Source: Patellaria atrata CBS 101060
Lineage: Eukaryota; Ascomycota; Dothideomycetes; Patellariales; Patellariaceae
Reading direction: 5' to 3'
NCBI GenBank assembly: GCA_010093705.1
Contig: MU006089.1
Span: 1,971,561 to 2,035,560 of the forward strand
Length of the DNA stretch: 64,000 nt
Of this stretch, positions 11,421 to 23,565 are shown piece after piece. The notes under the pieces were generated by a model, which was not told the DNA's origin, did not search any database, and was given only the letters and a program-made list of their open reading frames with translations. How positions within the stretch are numbered: position 1 is the stretch's first letter; each line of letters starts with the position of its first letter. Both the position numbers and the translations under genes were made by a program.

Positions 11421-13351
11421 TGCGGGCGGCAGAAGAACAGAACTAGTAGTAACAAATGTTACGGAGCGACGGGCAGGCGGAGGTGTAAAAGATCCGTAGC
11501 TGGTGATGCTCGCGAACGCGCTGTTATGAATTTCTTTGGAGCTATTTCCCTTGTTCGTACAGTGAGCCGGGAAAACCTCGGCGTTGTCCTTCACAGGGCC
11601 GACCACAAACCTGCCGTCTGATACCAGATAACTTCAGAATGCCATAGTTACACTTTTCTCTGAGATCAAGTGTCATTAATGTGATACCGATGTCTAATTC
11701 AGTTTCTTTCCTGGACTAGACATCAACGTCAAGGGAGAATCTTCATCCCATGAACTCCTAATGCCCTTCTCATTCACTAATCTTTTAGCTCCTATTCATT
11801 TCCTCCCAGCTTCAATTACAATCAATCTCCTTTTAATTTAAAAATAGAGTCTGATAATAACTTCCATCGGTAAATTGTTACTTGACTTCATGTGAGCGTG
11901 GGTATACCACCTTGAAGATAGTCTAAACGTGGAAGAATACCAAACCTACGTAGTTAAGATAGTAGTAATAGTCTTCTATATAGATAGCTGGAACGATAGC
12001 ATGTGCTACAAGAGTCAAGATATCACCAGTAAAGGGGCAGAGCATAAACGTGACTCCATCACAAACAAGATATTTCGTCACAAGCATACATTACCTTTCC
12101 CAAATCAGTCACCTAGCCAGTTACTTTATTTATGAGCTCCGCAGAAGACATCTCTAATTCCGCCGTGGTGTAGTTGGTTATTCCCTTTGTCAATTTCCTT
12201 CAGTCAATTTCGTATTTCCTTTAATCCACTGTTCGAGTCCCACCAACTACACTTCGGCGGACAAAGATAAATCCCCAGGGGGGTTTTCTTATCACTTATT
12301 CCTAATCGAGATAAGGGTTTTCTTTTGCCATTTTTCCTTTTTAATTATTGTTATTCTTGCTGAGGTTATAGAAAGGTGTAGGTAGTTACTTTTTTTTTTT
12401 TTTTAACTATCTATCTAACTTTGCTACTCGTAGACTTCAAATCTGATTATAAGGAACTTGGGACAACGTCATGTTGAAAAGGTACGTTATCAGAACAGCG
12501 TAAGCTGTCAAATTGTCAGAGGTTACATGGTTGACACTGCTGACGTTAATTGTCTTCTATACCAACAGTCACAATGTCCAATGTCCGATATCCAATCTCA
12601 ATGATCCTATCAATCAAAGGAAATCAGTTTCCCCAAAATCAAACTCAGTAAACATCAATCAGTCCCCCGCAAACTATGACACCCACAATTCTCTCAATCG
12701 ACCCCAGTATCTTTCCCCCAAGAAACACACTTGAGTCCGCTATATCCCCTTGCTCTGTCTACTCCAGTAACACCGTAATCAGCCATGCCAAAAAAGAAAC
12801 TCCCACACTTCAGCATCATTGGAATTCCGAGATCTTCACCCCCGAACGCAAGCTCCAAGACAAAGACAGGGTGCAGCAACGACAATGCTATGTCGATGAG
12901 ACCATACAGTCAACCCGGCGAATCTCTTCCCACAACCCATATCGAAGTCTCACCTGTATGGCGGAAGATGTCGCCATCCGAGAAATAGGTTCGCAGTTGT
13001 GGAAGAACTCAGCCTTCTGCAGCCAAACGTCTTGATCAGTTTTGAAAAGATAGAGGGTGCAGTGATGGGTTAGGTGAGATGATTTTTCATTCAGGTTCCT
13101 TTGAATTGTGATTCATCGAGTGTGGTGGAACTTCAGATGGATGTTAAGGAGGTAACATGTTCTCTCATCGAGGACAGGGTCATTACTTAAGGAAACCCTA
13201 AAAGGGAGACGAAGTCCAGAAAAGAATAGATTAATTGCTGCTTTAATAGAGCTCGTTGTCATTAAAACTCCATCATATTGAGCCTGTGGGTATCAATTTC
13301 ATTTACCTCCAATCCTCTCCTCCCACACCAATCCACCACCCCCAACCGACC
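11421..13351. other. Intergenic region with a tRNA-like hairpin
   Basis: No protein gene is supported. It contains the tRNA-like inverted-repeat element at 12159-12261, a T run near 12391-12404 and AT-rich low-complexity DNA. Open frames at 12513-13035 show no domain and no convincing codon bias. Confidence 0.5.
12159..12261. repeat. 103-bp tRNA-like hairpin element with 20-bp terminal inverted repeats
   Basis: The left end TCCGCCGtgGTGTAGTTGGT and the right end are reverse complements over 20 bp with two central mismatches, so the transcript could fold into an 18-pair stem. On the plus strand the left arm contains a perfect Pol III A-box-like TGGTGTAGTTGG, and GTTCGAGTCC near 12231 fits a B box. 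The seven outer pairs resemble a tRNA acceptor stem (a Glu-type TCC...GGA). It cannot fold as a normal tRNA: there is no anticodon stem, and extra bases separate the T arm from the acceptor. It looks like a rearranged tRNA gene, a tRNA-derived repeat or a small foldback element. I see no target-site duplication. Confidence 0.55.
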
Positions 13352-15160
13352 CTATACCTCCTGCACCACTCCCGTTTCCCCAATATCCCTCTCCCGCGAT
13401 TTACCCTTCTTCTCTACAAGAAACAACCACTACAAAACCCGTTAGCCTCAACTTCATTCCGCACCAAGGAACCCAACTCACCATAACCCCAGCACTAAAC
13501 CCCGACACAACACCCAACGCCCACCCCATAGTCCCCCACCCCGCATGATCCCTAATCAACCCCGCAAAGACCGGTCCCACCGTCGTCCCCAGCGCAAAAC
13601 TCATCGAGAAGAACCCGTACGCCTGTGCATACGCGCCCTTTTCCCCCAACACGCCCGGCTCCTCCTCCTCCACGCTCTCGAGGAAGCGCGTTATGCCGAC
13701 CATGAGCGGCGGCACGACCGAAGAGATGGAGCCGCCGATGAGGAAGAGTAGCACGCAGAGGATCACGATTTGGGAGGGGGAGTTGTGAGTTACGAAGCGC
13801 AGGAGGATGAGGAAGGGGGCGCCGAGGGCGAAGCCGGCGGTGGCGAGGTAGCGCGGGCCGTGGCGATCGGTTAGGGCGCCTAAAGGGGGTGAGTCAAGGT
13901 TCAGGGTTAGAGTTGAGGGATTTGACTGGGAGAGGTTATCTGAGGGGAATGAGAAGAAACGGGGAAGAATACCGATATAGGGTTCCGCGATACCGGGGAT
14001 GACGATGGGGAGGAAGATTAGACCGGCGAGGGTGGGGCCCCAGTTGAAGGTTTCTTCGACGTGGAGGGGGAGGACGCCGTCGAGACTTGTTAGTAGGGAA
14101 CCTTGGATTAGGATGCCCCAGAGCGCGGCGAGAAGTCGAGTCGATCGGAGGAGTCGGAATGTTCGTTTTGCGAAGACCTTGATGTGCCCGACGGGTTTGG
14201 GTTTGGGTTCGTTGTTTGGACGTAGCTTGGGGATAGAGGTTCCTCGCTCTGTGGGATCTGGGATCTCCTTTTCCGATTCAAGGAAAATGGGTTGACTGGT
14301 CTGGTTAAGATGTCTCGCATCCCTCTTCTCGATAATCGACAGCCGCAAAGCAATATCGAGTGCTAGAAGCCCAAAGGCCATCCCAAACACAGCATAGTAA
14401 CCTTTCTGTGCATATACGATACCTCCCAGCAACGGCGCAATGAAAATACCGCCACTGATTCCGAGGGTAACGTAACCAGTCGCAAGTCCAATCCGTTCAG
14501 GACCTACGGTATCAACCAGTAGAGCGAGGCCGGATGACCATACAACAGCTGCAGCGATACCTTGGAAGACTCTGCCTAGTACGAGTAACCATATGGTTCG
14601 TGCTAGACAGAGCATCAGGGTAGAACCTATGAAAATCCCGAGGCCGACAAGCATGGTGATTTGTCGTGTCTTTAACACGTCGGCCAAGTAGCCGAAGATA
14701 GCTACAGAATTAGAGGGTTTCTGGCCATGGTTTGGAGATCAGAGTGGGCCACGTACGTGAAAAGAGAAACCATGATGCACCATAAACGGCTAGAAGAATG
14801 GATGACCATGTTTGAACTATCCGGTATGAGTAGGTCTCCATTCAGGGTAATATCGGACTACATACTATCGCTCTCATCGATACCTGCTCGATTGACGAGG
14901 GCAAAGGGCATTACGGGCACAAGCTTTCATTCTGAGCAAATGACTGGCACTAGCTGATATTTTAAAACATACCATGCCATATAAAAAAGTATCCTAAGCG
15001 TGTTACTTCCATATCCATATATCTTTTCGAACATAGAAAGGGTTCAATAGCATACAGTGAACAGCGCAACGCTGACGGTAGTGATGATATACCAATCTGC
15101 CGACCTGACATTGAGGAACACATGTTTCTGCTTCTTTTTCCATTCCGCTAGAATAGTCAT
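13352..15160 (-). CDS. Major facilitator superfamily transporter (DHA1-like drug:proton antiporter)
   Basis: Seven exons: 15160-15056, 14993-14973, 14923-14866, 14816-14757, 14701-13973, 13879-13482 and 13429-13352, giving 482 aa. The second exon is only 21 nt (DTFLYGM) inside transmembrane helix 1. The loop between helices 2 and 3 carries an MFS motif A version, GYLADVLKTRQ. Helix 5 carries the motif C-like ISGGIFIAPLLGG of DHA1 exporters. About 12 membrane helices are visible, with a charged central loop near residue 200-230 and the last helix running into MWLFLVEKKGKS. The 93-nt intron 13972-13880 is in frame and stop-free, an annotation trap. Homologues export drugs or small metabolites across the plasma membrane. 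The acyl-CoA ligase follows on the same strand 479 bp upstream, so a metabolite-export role is possible. The substrate is unknown. Confidence 0.9.
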
Positions 15161-15639
15161 AACGTCAAGGGGTAGGCGCGGTTAACGACAGTGTTTATGG
15201 TGTCCGGAAGGATGGAGAGAAATCAATAAGGTGGGATGGAGGAAAAAGGACAAAGAGATCACGGCGGAAAATAAAGAACGGAATGCATCGTTGCCGGTTC
15301 ATATGACTCTAATCTCCCACACAGTTTGATGGAAAGATAGTCCGTCAGATTCGCGGCGTGATGGCTTCAGCGGTTAAGGTAGTACAGGTAGGTTGGTGGT
15401 TCCCGCTCGGACAGGGCGGAGCGGACCAACTCTTAGTCATCGGGCCGATCAAACATAAGGGCTCAAAATAGGGGCGGGAACTCATATGTGCACAGTCTTA
15501 CACATTGGTTTTAGGTTGTTATTGTGTATATGCAGTCAGATCAATATTACAGAACTAAGGTATACTATTTACATGAAACGCTGAATTCTTTTATTTTACT
15601 TATGCCGAAAGTTCGAACAACTCTTTCTATTCAGGGAAA
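15161..15639. other. Spacer between the ligase stop and the transporter start
   Basis: Contains the transporter promoter and the ligase 3' region. No gene or strong motif is seen. Confidence 0.5.
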
Positions 15640-17654
15640 TCACAACCTAGCTTCTATCTGCCGTTTCTTTCTCCGTTCTTGGTCTATCAGAACCCGCCTT
15701 AAGATCTTCCCGCTGGGGCTCTTCGGGATCGCATCGATGAACTCAACACCGCCTCTGAGCCACTTATAATTGGCTTTCCCTTGCTTAGCATGTCGTAATA
15801 TGCTCTGTTTCACAAGAGCATCGCACTCGGCCATGCAAACTGACGATGATTTTGTGACGAAAGCTTTCGGGACCTCCCCGTAATACTCATCAGGGACGGG
15901 GATAACTGCGCAGTCTCCGACTGCTGGATGAGTGAGGAGATGAGTCTCTAACTCTGCAGGAGCAACTTGATGACCCTGGTGGCAGTTGTGTTAGCACCTT
16001 GTGTATATTCAAGCAATTGGGAACCATACCTTGACTTTTACGAGCTCTTTCATTCTGTCGATGATGAATAGATGTTGATTCCCGCTTGGTGCTTTCCTGA
16101 ACATGGCTTTATCACCAGTACACAGCCAGCCGTTTTTGAAGGTTTCATTGTTTGCTTTTGGGTTGTTGAAATAGCCAAGTGCTACAGAGGGAGAGCGGAT
16201 CAAAAGCTCCCCGGCTTGATCACAATTTTCGACTTCTTTTCCTTCTTCCGTGACAAGGCGTGCCTCACAACCTGGGATTAATGATCCACAGCTGCCCATC
16301 CAAATATCTTTGCCGCTGGTGGATGAGACCACGGTGCTGGTTTCTGTAAGTCCTGCAATATGCTAAGCCACATTTCCAAACACATATAGTGCTTTCGACA
16401 TTGGAATTCACTCACCATACCCCTGTCGAATAAGCCAACGAGGGAACATCTGCTGTAGTTGAGCGGCAGTCTCTTCACCGAGAGGTGCGGCGCCGGTGAC
16501 AGCATGTATTACAGAGCTCAGATCGTGCTGCTCAACGACGGACTTACTTTTGATTAATAAGACGAAGATAGGAGGAACCTGCGATGTCAGTTAGAAAACA
16601 TCATAGGGTCCTGAGAGTTGGTAGCTACGAACAAGGAACAAAGTTGTGATCTTGAATCGTTGAATGGCATCTAAACTTTGCGCGAAGTCGAATTTCGGCA
16701 GAACAACACTGCTATCCCCACGATATACGTTCTCGTGAAGTAGCATAATGAGACCGTAGATGTGGCTCATTGGGAGGATTCCAAGAGCGACTTCGGCAGA
16801 TTCTCTATGAAGCCGTTCGTATGCATCTACCTGCAGGATATTTGAGATGACATTCCTATGAGATATCATGACTCCTTTCTAAGATGTTATTAACACCTTG
16901 TGCGTTTTGGTAATCGCACTGAGAAACATCACTTACTGGAAAACCCGACGTACCGCTCGAATAGCAGAGAAATGCAGCCCTTCTCGCACCGTCCCCATTT
17001 CCGAGCCGTAATCTCTCAAGTGAGGGTCGTCTTCTACCGTTTCGTATCAGATCGTCCACGGTCTTCAACCCATTCACTGTGCCTTGGACTCCGGTGCCTG
17101 CCACCTGGAGTACATAGATTCGATTTTCTGGGATTCCTACCGCCTTCGCTGCTATGAGAGCAATTTCAAGCAGAGGAGAGCATGTGAAAAGGCACTTCGC
17201 CTTGGAGTCTCGAAGTTGGAATTCTAGCTCCTTAGCGGTATATGCGGCACTAACTGGGGAGACCAAGCCCCCTAAGAGATGTGTTGCCCAAGACACAGTG
17301 CCATAATCAATCTATATAATGAAAATTAGGCAAAGTTACAAGAGTGGAAATTAGATCAAGTAAAGTATTTCAACATACGCTATTCAGACTAAATACCGCA
17401 ACGACCTTCTCAAACTCTGTTCCCGCATTCGAGCTCCAATTCAATTCCGGAGCGAGCCCGCGCGCCAGCAAATCAACACGTTCTTTTACTTCTTGTACCG
17501 AAAATGATTTTCCAGTTATCCCACATACGAATGGATCCCTTGATTGTGCAAAAGGAGCGCGGCCCGTACTTTCATCGAAAATGAACTCGGGAATCGTAAC
17601 AGAGCTGGGGGGATTCGCAAGCTTTGGAACCCACGAGGGGCTATGGAATATCAT
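15640..17654 (-). CDS. AMP-dependent acyl-CoA ligase, 4-coumarate-CoA-ligase-like, with peroxisomal C-terminus
   Basis: Six exons (17654-17379, 17311-16937, 16878-16633, 16578-16416, 16352-16030, 15975-15640) give 572 aa. ANL-superfamily motifs are in order: the P-loop-like YSSGTSGFPKGV (A3), the GYGLTETS motif (A5), WLCTGDKAMF (A7), the hinge DRMKELVKVKG (A8), and the catalytic lysine in PKSPSGKILRR (A10). The reaction activates a carboxylic acid to an acyl-AMP and then to the CoA thioester. The last three residues ARL fit the peroxisomal PTS1 consensus, which suggests action next to beta-oxidation. Fungal relatives use aryl, fatty or polyketide acids; the substrate cannot be read from sequence. 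It lies between an MFS gene and an alpha-oxoamine synthase whose chemistry needs an acyl-CoA. The start MIFHSPSW is the conserved family start. Confidence 0.93.
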
Positions 17655-19122
17655 TTTCGGCTGTTCCTCAATTACTGTACTATTACACAGCCAGAGGTCG
17701 TCCAGGACATCAGCAGGTCTTTCAGATAGGATGTCCAGTATTAGGTTTGCTCCGCGGGAGGAGGAATATTGATACATCTTATATCCCGCTACGATCACGG
17801 ACTTGAAGATATAAAGTCAGTGCCTCGTCAACGGCGAACTACCCTGTGTTAATAAGGTGTCTCCCCTTGAAGAGGAACCACGGACCATGGTGTTAAGCTG
17901 TGTAATGTAAGAATCGACATCTGGTAAAGCATCATACCATTTCCCGAATTCTAACACTCGAGTAACGGAGTGATCTTAGCGGAATTTCGTGCACGGCTAC
18001 TCCCTGTTTGTTCTACAACCCTGGTTACAGAAATCCGACGCATATGGTGTACGATCTCTAAACAGACTCCAACCCGGAGGACCACGCCAAACTATAGGTG
18101 ACTCCAGAGCCATTGTTCTATCAGATGTTTCGAGGGCCCGATGTGCTTGTACAGTAGGTAAAGAGTAGACGGATTCTACTTGTACTGTACATTTGTCATA
18201 AGCGTTTGCTGAACAGGTCTGATGCCTGAAAAGAGCTCTATCCCCGTTCAGATACCATAAATTAGTTCGATACTATTTAGGAGATGATTTTCAGTTCGGT
18301 CGAATTTCTTAGACTGTCTGATACAGAAGTCCGTCCAGTTGGTGAAGTGATGATGGTAGAGCTATCAAGCGGAACTCCAACATCCATCTTATGAAAACGG
18401 GTATGCGGTCCACACTAGAGTTTCGGGTAAGATGACCAGGAATAGCATCCACGATACTGCAGGAGTTCATGTTGATCAATTCGTAGCCCTACGCACACCG
18501 GGAACAGCTCGCAAATCGGTGGGACTAAGACGTTCCTGGGCTTCCAGTTTTAAGGGGATCGGATCGACATACCGAGATCTGTTCAACGTGAGATTCGGAA
18601 AATCAGATCAATAGCGGGATATAACCTTCCCCATATTTGTGTCAGAGACTTGGAGTTGACTGGAGAGGATGACGCGAGGGACGGAAGAGGGACAAGACGG
18701 AAGAACCCCCTAGACCGTGCCCACCAATTGATGCGTCGGTTCTATTCCCTTTTTAGTAGTCACTCTTGAGTCTTCCACCGCCCTTCGTCCCCAGTCTTCA
18801 TGCAATGCATGTGAGCGATTAGTGAACCAGATATGTTGGGTATGCTGATGATCGACTGCATCTGGAGAGCACTGAATCTGAAAAGGTGGAAAGGAGAGGT
18901 GGAATGGGTGGAGTAGGGCTTAATAAGCTCCATACCGTGCAGCACTTCATGGGCATATTAATTCAGAAGAAAAAAAAAATCTCAAGGGAAAACAGAGAGG
19001 ATAGGGGTAATCATTAGCTAGTAAAAGATTATATTCATCGTCTGCATCGTAATACACATTAATCGCCAATTAGCAATACAGATCCCCACTACCGTAAACA
19101 CCATTGACTCTATCCGATCAGT
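17655..19122. other. Intergenic region between ligase and oxoamine synthase genes
   Basis: Nearly 1.5 kb without a supportable gene. It includes the ligase promoter and a 9-bp inverted repeat at 18148-18191. Short open frames, such as the one near 18432, have no family features. Confidence 0.5.
18148..18191. repeat. Inverted repeat TGTACAGTA/TACTGTACA
   Basis: Perfect 9-bp arms separated by 26 bases, about 0.5 kb upstream of the ligase start. The same word recurs elsewhere in the window, so it could be a binding site or a remnant of a dispersed repeat. Confidence 0.6.
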
Positions 19123-20551
19123 CTACAATTTCTCCTTGAGAATAAGCTGCCTCTTCCAATGTGTCCGATCTTTCATGTACTCCATCTTCTCCTCCGCCCA
19201 CTGAATGATAATTTCCACCAGTCCATCAATCTCATCAATCGTATTATCCGTGTGAAACACGAGACGTACGCGGCCCTGATCCCGCGGTACAACGGGGAAG
19301 TCGATAGGCCATGCGTTGTAATCCGCATATTGCATGTTTGCAGCGAGCTGGTGATTATCTTCGTTCCGTGTCCAGACTGGCACAATCTGAGACACAAACT
19401 CTTTCCCTTCAAAATTAAGACCCGAGGGTAGGTCAAGTATACCAGCCTCTTTGGCGATAGTGAAGGATGGATGATCGAACATCTTCCTGTAGAAGTGTCT
19501 TACAAGAGTTTGAAGGCGTAGCCGGCGCTCCTCACAAAAATCGCTCCTTATAAGAGTATACGCCGCTCTAATTGCAGCAAGTGTTGGAAAGGAGGGTGCG
19601 GTGGTGTATATGAGGCCATGAGCGTAGTTGATGAGCATAGTTCTAATGGTCTCATTCCCAACTACAGTGGCTATATCGACTTGGATTAGCAAAAGTTCGA
19701 TGAGTACAGCGTTTAGGGTTTGGGGACAAACCTCCGTTGCAACCTAGACCTTTACCACATGTATGTAACCTAATAGCAATACGATCCTCAAGACCAAGCG
19801 CGCAAACAAGGCCTCTCCCATTCTTTCCCAGCATTCCAGTACTGTGTGCTTCATCAACGATAAACTCCACATTTCTCGTGGGAAAAACTTCATCAGCGAC
19901 GCGAACCATCTCAGTAAGCGGGGCAATGGTCCCATCCATACTGTAGATCGATTCCGTGGAGACAATCACTGTGCGCTCCCCGGACCGGAATACTTCTTCT
20001 GAGTCATGAAGCTCCTGAAGAACGGCCCGGAAAGAGTCGACATTGTTGTGCGAGAATGATCTCCTGATAGTAGCTTTAGTGTTGCGCATACCATCGTGGA
20101 TGCTAGCGTGTACCAGCTCGTCATATACAATAGCATCCTTAGGCCCAGGGAAAACTTCGAAGAGGGAGACATTGGCGTCATAACCAGACGAGAAGATTAC
20201 ACCGTCAGTGGCATTGTGAAATTGAGCGATCTCCTTCTCGAGGTTATTGATATATGTGTTATTGCCGTCGAGCAGTCGAGAGCCACAGCTACCAACAACA
20301 AACTTGGGATACTTTGCAAGCTCTTCGTAGAAAGCCATCCTCAAGAGACCAGAGGTAGAAAGTGAGAGGACATCATTCGATGAAAAATCAACCACATTGC
20401 GTGGTGTTTTCAGGACGTATAATCTATCTTTCTTGCGGCGATTGTCGAGACGTCGTTCCAGATTCCTGTAGAATGTTGGTCCGTTTTTCAAGGTACGTGC
20501 CTTTGGCTTCTGGGCCACGATCATATCGTGAAACATTTCGAATGCCGACAT
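19123..20551 (-). CDS. PLP-dependent alpha-oxoamine synthase (KAPA synthase/BioF-like, class II aminotransferase fold)
   Basis: Exons 20551-19732 and 19670-19123 (61-nt intron) give 455 aa. The fold-type I signature is complete: Asp233 and His236 in VDEAHSTG contact the pyridoxal phosphate, and Lys267 in HTCGKG is the Schiff-base lysine. The glycine-rich segment GSCGSRLLDGNN and the FSSGYDAN block are typical of 8-amino-7-oxononanoate, 5-aminolevulinate and serine palmitoyl synthases. The enzyme condenses an amino acid with an acyl-CoA with loss of CO2. Missing mitochondrial presequence and overall size favour a KAPA-synthase-like enzyme over ALA synthase. A specialised oxoamine synthase for a natural product is the alternative. 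The C-terminus KEKL is at best a weak PTS1. The CoA ligase 1.5 kb away could feed it. Confidence 0.88.
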
Positions 20552-21043
20552 CTTGATATGAATGCCGACTGTTGATTATTATGTGTGAGGAGTGGAATGA
20601 GAAGGGTAGACTGTCGAGGGATGTTGAAGAATACTGTTATGGGCACACAAGAGAAAACAGAAGAAATTTTAGAAATTGGAGGGAAAGTTTTATAGTCTGA
20701 CAACGAAGAGTGATTGAAAGTATCTCCACCAATAAAAGTATCAATCGGATGAGGAGGTTTAGTGTGTTACCCTCTACGAGAAGGGCTTTAGAATTCCATA
20801 TATCTATTGATATCACCATGATACCCGCGGAGGACTGAGGGGTCTTATGTTGATCATGAGGTAGTCACAGAAAACGGACGAAAGACATCATAGTCCATGT
20901 TGGGGATAAACTAAATAGAGGTTAGTAAGTAACGAACTAGCCGATGTATAAAATAGTAAGAAAGATGAGGAGTGGTATTAAAGGTTGAGATGGCCTACAA
21001 CAGATAACATATTGATGAAAAGCATTATCATTGACTTAGAACC
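20552..21043. promoter_or_regulatory. Divergent promoter region between the oxoamine synthase and the membrane-protein gene
   Basis: The two genes start 492 bp apart on opposite strands, so this AT-rich segment must hold both promoters. No specific binding site is recognised. Confidence 0.45.
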
Positions 21044-22583
21044 ATGGAAACTCACGTCTACAAAAGCGATCCCAATATCCTCTTATGCTTTCTTTACTTT
21101 ATTTTCACAGTCTACCATGCCGGAAATAAGGGTAAATCGTATAGAGCAACGAATAAAGGTGAGTAGATGTTACATGTCAAATTTACATTGCTAATGCTAG
21201 AATTCAGCTCTTTCGTATCACACTGTGGCCGGAATTGTAGAGCTTCTGCTATACTATGGTGGATATCAGATATCTGTAATCTCGTTAGCAGCTTGCCTCG
21301 TACATTCGATCAGTGGGATGATGTTGGTCAAAAATTTACGGAAGGGATATCCGACTCTCACACGTACGTACCACATGAATGGAACTAACCGACGAGCACT
21401 AAAGAAATAGGGCCTATGTACCAGGGTGGATCCGTGTTGCGGGCCATAGCAATGATACGTGCGTACTATAGCAAATCGCCCATAGAATACCATGACGCCA
21501 TTGTTCCTATTCACTCGTTCGTATATGCACGAAGCCTATTTTTCATACTGGGAACCATTGGCCCGACACCGAATTTCCTGAAGAACGCCAATTCAAAATA
21601 CGTATATGCTGCTGCCATATACGGTGCAGCTTTGGTTGCTGTGGGCCATTGTGTAAATCAATGGGCAATTTTACAATACATGTTTTGCGTTCACGCAATC
21701 GGAAAATTGAACTTTTGGACCCGGAGATCGGTCGATCAGTGCAAGTATGATGCTCCAATGGGAGGAGAGATGAGCCGGTGGCTTGATATGACTGACTGCC
21801 GCACAGAGAACGGAAGGAGGAAATCCCAAAGATGTTGAAGATACTGCAAAAAGCAGGTCTGTGTTCATTTCCGCAGCCGTCAGATATTGATATGCAAATA
21901 ACACTGAATGACGGCCCGCGAATCGGGTTTCTGCGTATGGATAGCCTTGGCCACATATGGGCGAAATCGCTGGCGGTGCCGGGTAGAGTTCCATCTTGCT
22001 AATACTAACGTAAGAGATATGCTGACATCTACAAGTAGATGAAACACTCAATGTGGACAACTTCCGCCGTGAAAAGGGTTCCGAAGTGCTCTTTCCTCAT
22101 TCGTCTAGCTTAGTGAATCCTAGCGGGAGATCTACAATTGGTATGCAATGTTTCATACTGTACGTCTGTATATTGCCGAAAATAGTATTTTAACAGACAA
22201 CTGCGTATTTAGGACGAGAAATGAACCTACCTTCATCGAAAACGAGTAATACTAGTAAGGCCTATCCTCGTGCACATATTCTGAACAATACTGTTCCTTC
22301 TACAACCGAAAGTTTGATTCCAACAGCTGGAGATCCTGCGAACGTACGGATTGAGATTCTCGTAAGCACCGGAGAGAACTCCCCGTTAAAAGAAAACCAA
22401 TCAACTCGGGAATCAAAAAGGATCGGAAGCCTACGATCACCAGCGGGCCGCACCCGGGCGATCGAGTTTGCAGCGCCGCGTACCAAAAATTTATATGTGT
22501 ACAAGGAAGAGATGATTGATTTCATGAGGAGTGAGGTAGGCTGGGTGGTCGATAGTCTGCAGCTCGGCTTATCCTCTCTCTAG
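21044..22583 (+). CDS. Polytopic membrane protein of unknown function
   Basis: Six exons assembled from splice signals: 21044-21158, 21208-21363, 21411-21744, 21807-21982, 22039-22140 and 22213-22583. They total 1254 nt in one frame, 417 aa. The N-terminal half has hydrophobic segments near residues 12-26, 45-80 and 125-145 and two more near 160-200, so probably six or seven helices. The C-terminal 200 residues are polar, ending in a basic, serine-rich tail. The intron at 21983-22038 has a perfect TACTAAC branch point and an ATG-proximal TAG acceptor; without it the protein would stop at 22002 (266 aa). I do not recognise the family. It is divergent from the oxoamine synthase gene and may belong to the same metabolic block. 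Confidence is high for a gene, moderate for the last three exons. Confidence 0.72.
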
Positions 22584-23565
22584 TATTGCATTTGAGCGAA
22601 GGTAGAGCTTGTGGTGGAGAGTAAAATGTACTGTACAACTGATGAAAGTAAGAAAGGTCGCGATTTGAAGATATTAATGAGCATCGATTACAATATGATT
22701 CCGGTAATAGAAAATATAGAGTGATGCATCTTAAAAGTGACTTCTGCCCTTTGAGGAAATTTGGTCTGCCTCGAGCCTTGGCCAGAGACAATACAGACAC
22801 AGCACCCTGCTACTCCCTACTGTAAGAGAAACGAATATCAATCTGGATGTCGCTCTTCCCCTGAATAGTCACACTTCGCATATTCCTAGAGATTATACAG
22901 CTTGTGCCTGATGTTGTAATCTTGAGAAAGGATCTGAAGTGAGGTTCGGACAAGAGATGCATGATGTAACATTCGGTTATCTCGTACAACTTCTCACCAA
23001 TGCCTTATTTAGGTTCGAGAGAAGGTTTCATATGTGTCGTACGATGAGGCGTGCTCTATGTACTTTGGTTGACAACCCGATTGCACAAGATCAAATAACT
23101 GATATTGCTGGACATGGCTGAAGATACGGACAACCACCAAAGACCGATATCTCCAAGTATTTTGTTCGGAAAAGGCTGTTTGTATCGTATGTTAGTGAGA
23201 GTGCAAGAGAAATGTACCATCTACAGCACAGTAAACAGTGTCGTTTGCGCTATTGTTATAATTGCTATGGAATCAACGTCGTGTTTGCCCTATTCAGTGA
23301 GATTGTAGAAATCTAATATGTCAATATTCACCGTACAGCCGTAACCAGTTTGATCAAACTGACGCACTAATGAAGTAGCAAATGTTTGTATGTCTCATAA
23401 AGCGCAACAACTTCGACTTCTTAAACATCTCATAGAGTCCGTTACATCCCCTTGGACAGTAGCAGTAAGGTATATGCGCAGACATCGAACCCCTCAGTCG
23501 CTTCGGCGCAATTCATTCCCTTTTCAACTCAACCAACTGTGAATTCAGTATATCTCATAGAGATC
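22584..23565. other. Intergenic region
   Basis: No gene is supported. Another TACTGTACA word lies at 22629. Short open frames at 22939-23308 have no recognisable features. The segment just before 23566 is open in frame with the downstream gene but lacks an ATG. Confidence 0.45.

Noticed and set aside
12513-13035. Open frames of 73 and 119 codons downstream of the tRNA-like element
   Set aside because: Composition looks like AT-rich noncoding DNA and no family motif is visible.
16500-16560. Intron in the acyl-CoA ligase at the GTAAGT near 16547
   Set aside because: Reading straight through gives KSKSVVEQHDLSSVIHAV, which matches the family, so the site is not a used donor.
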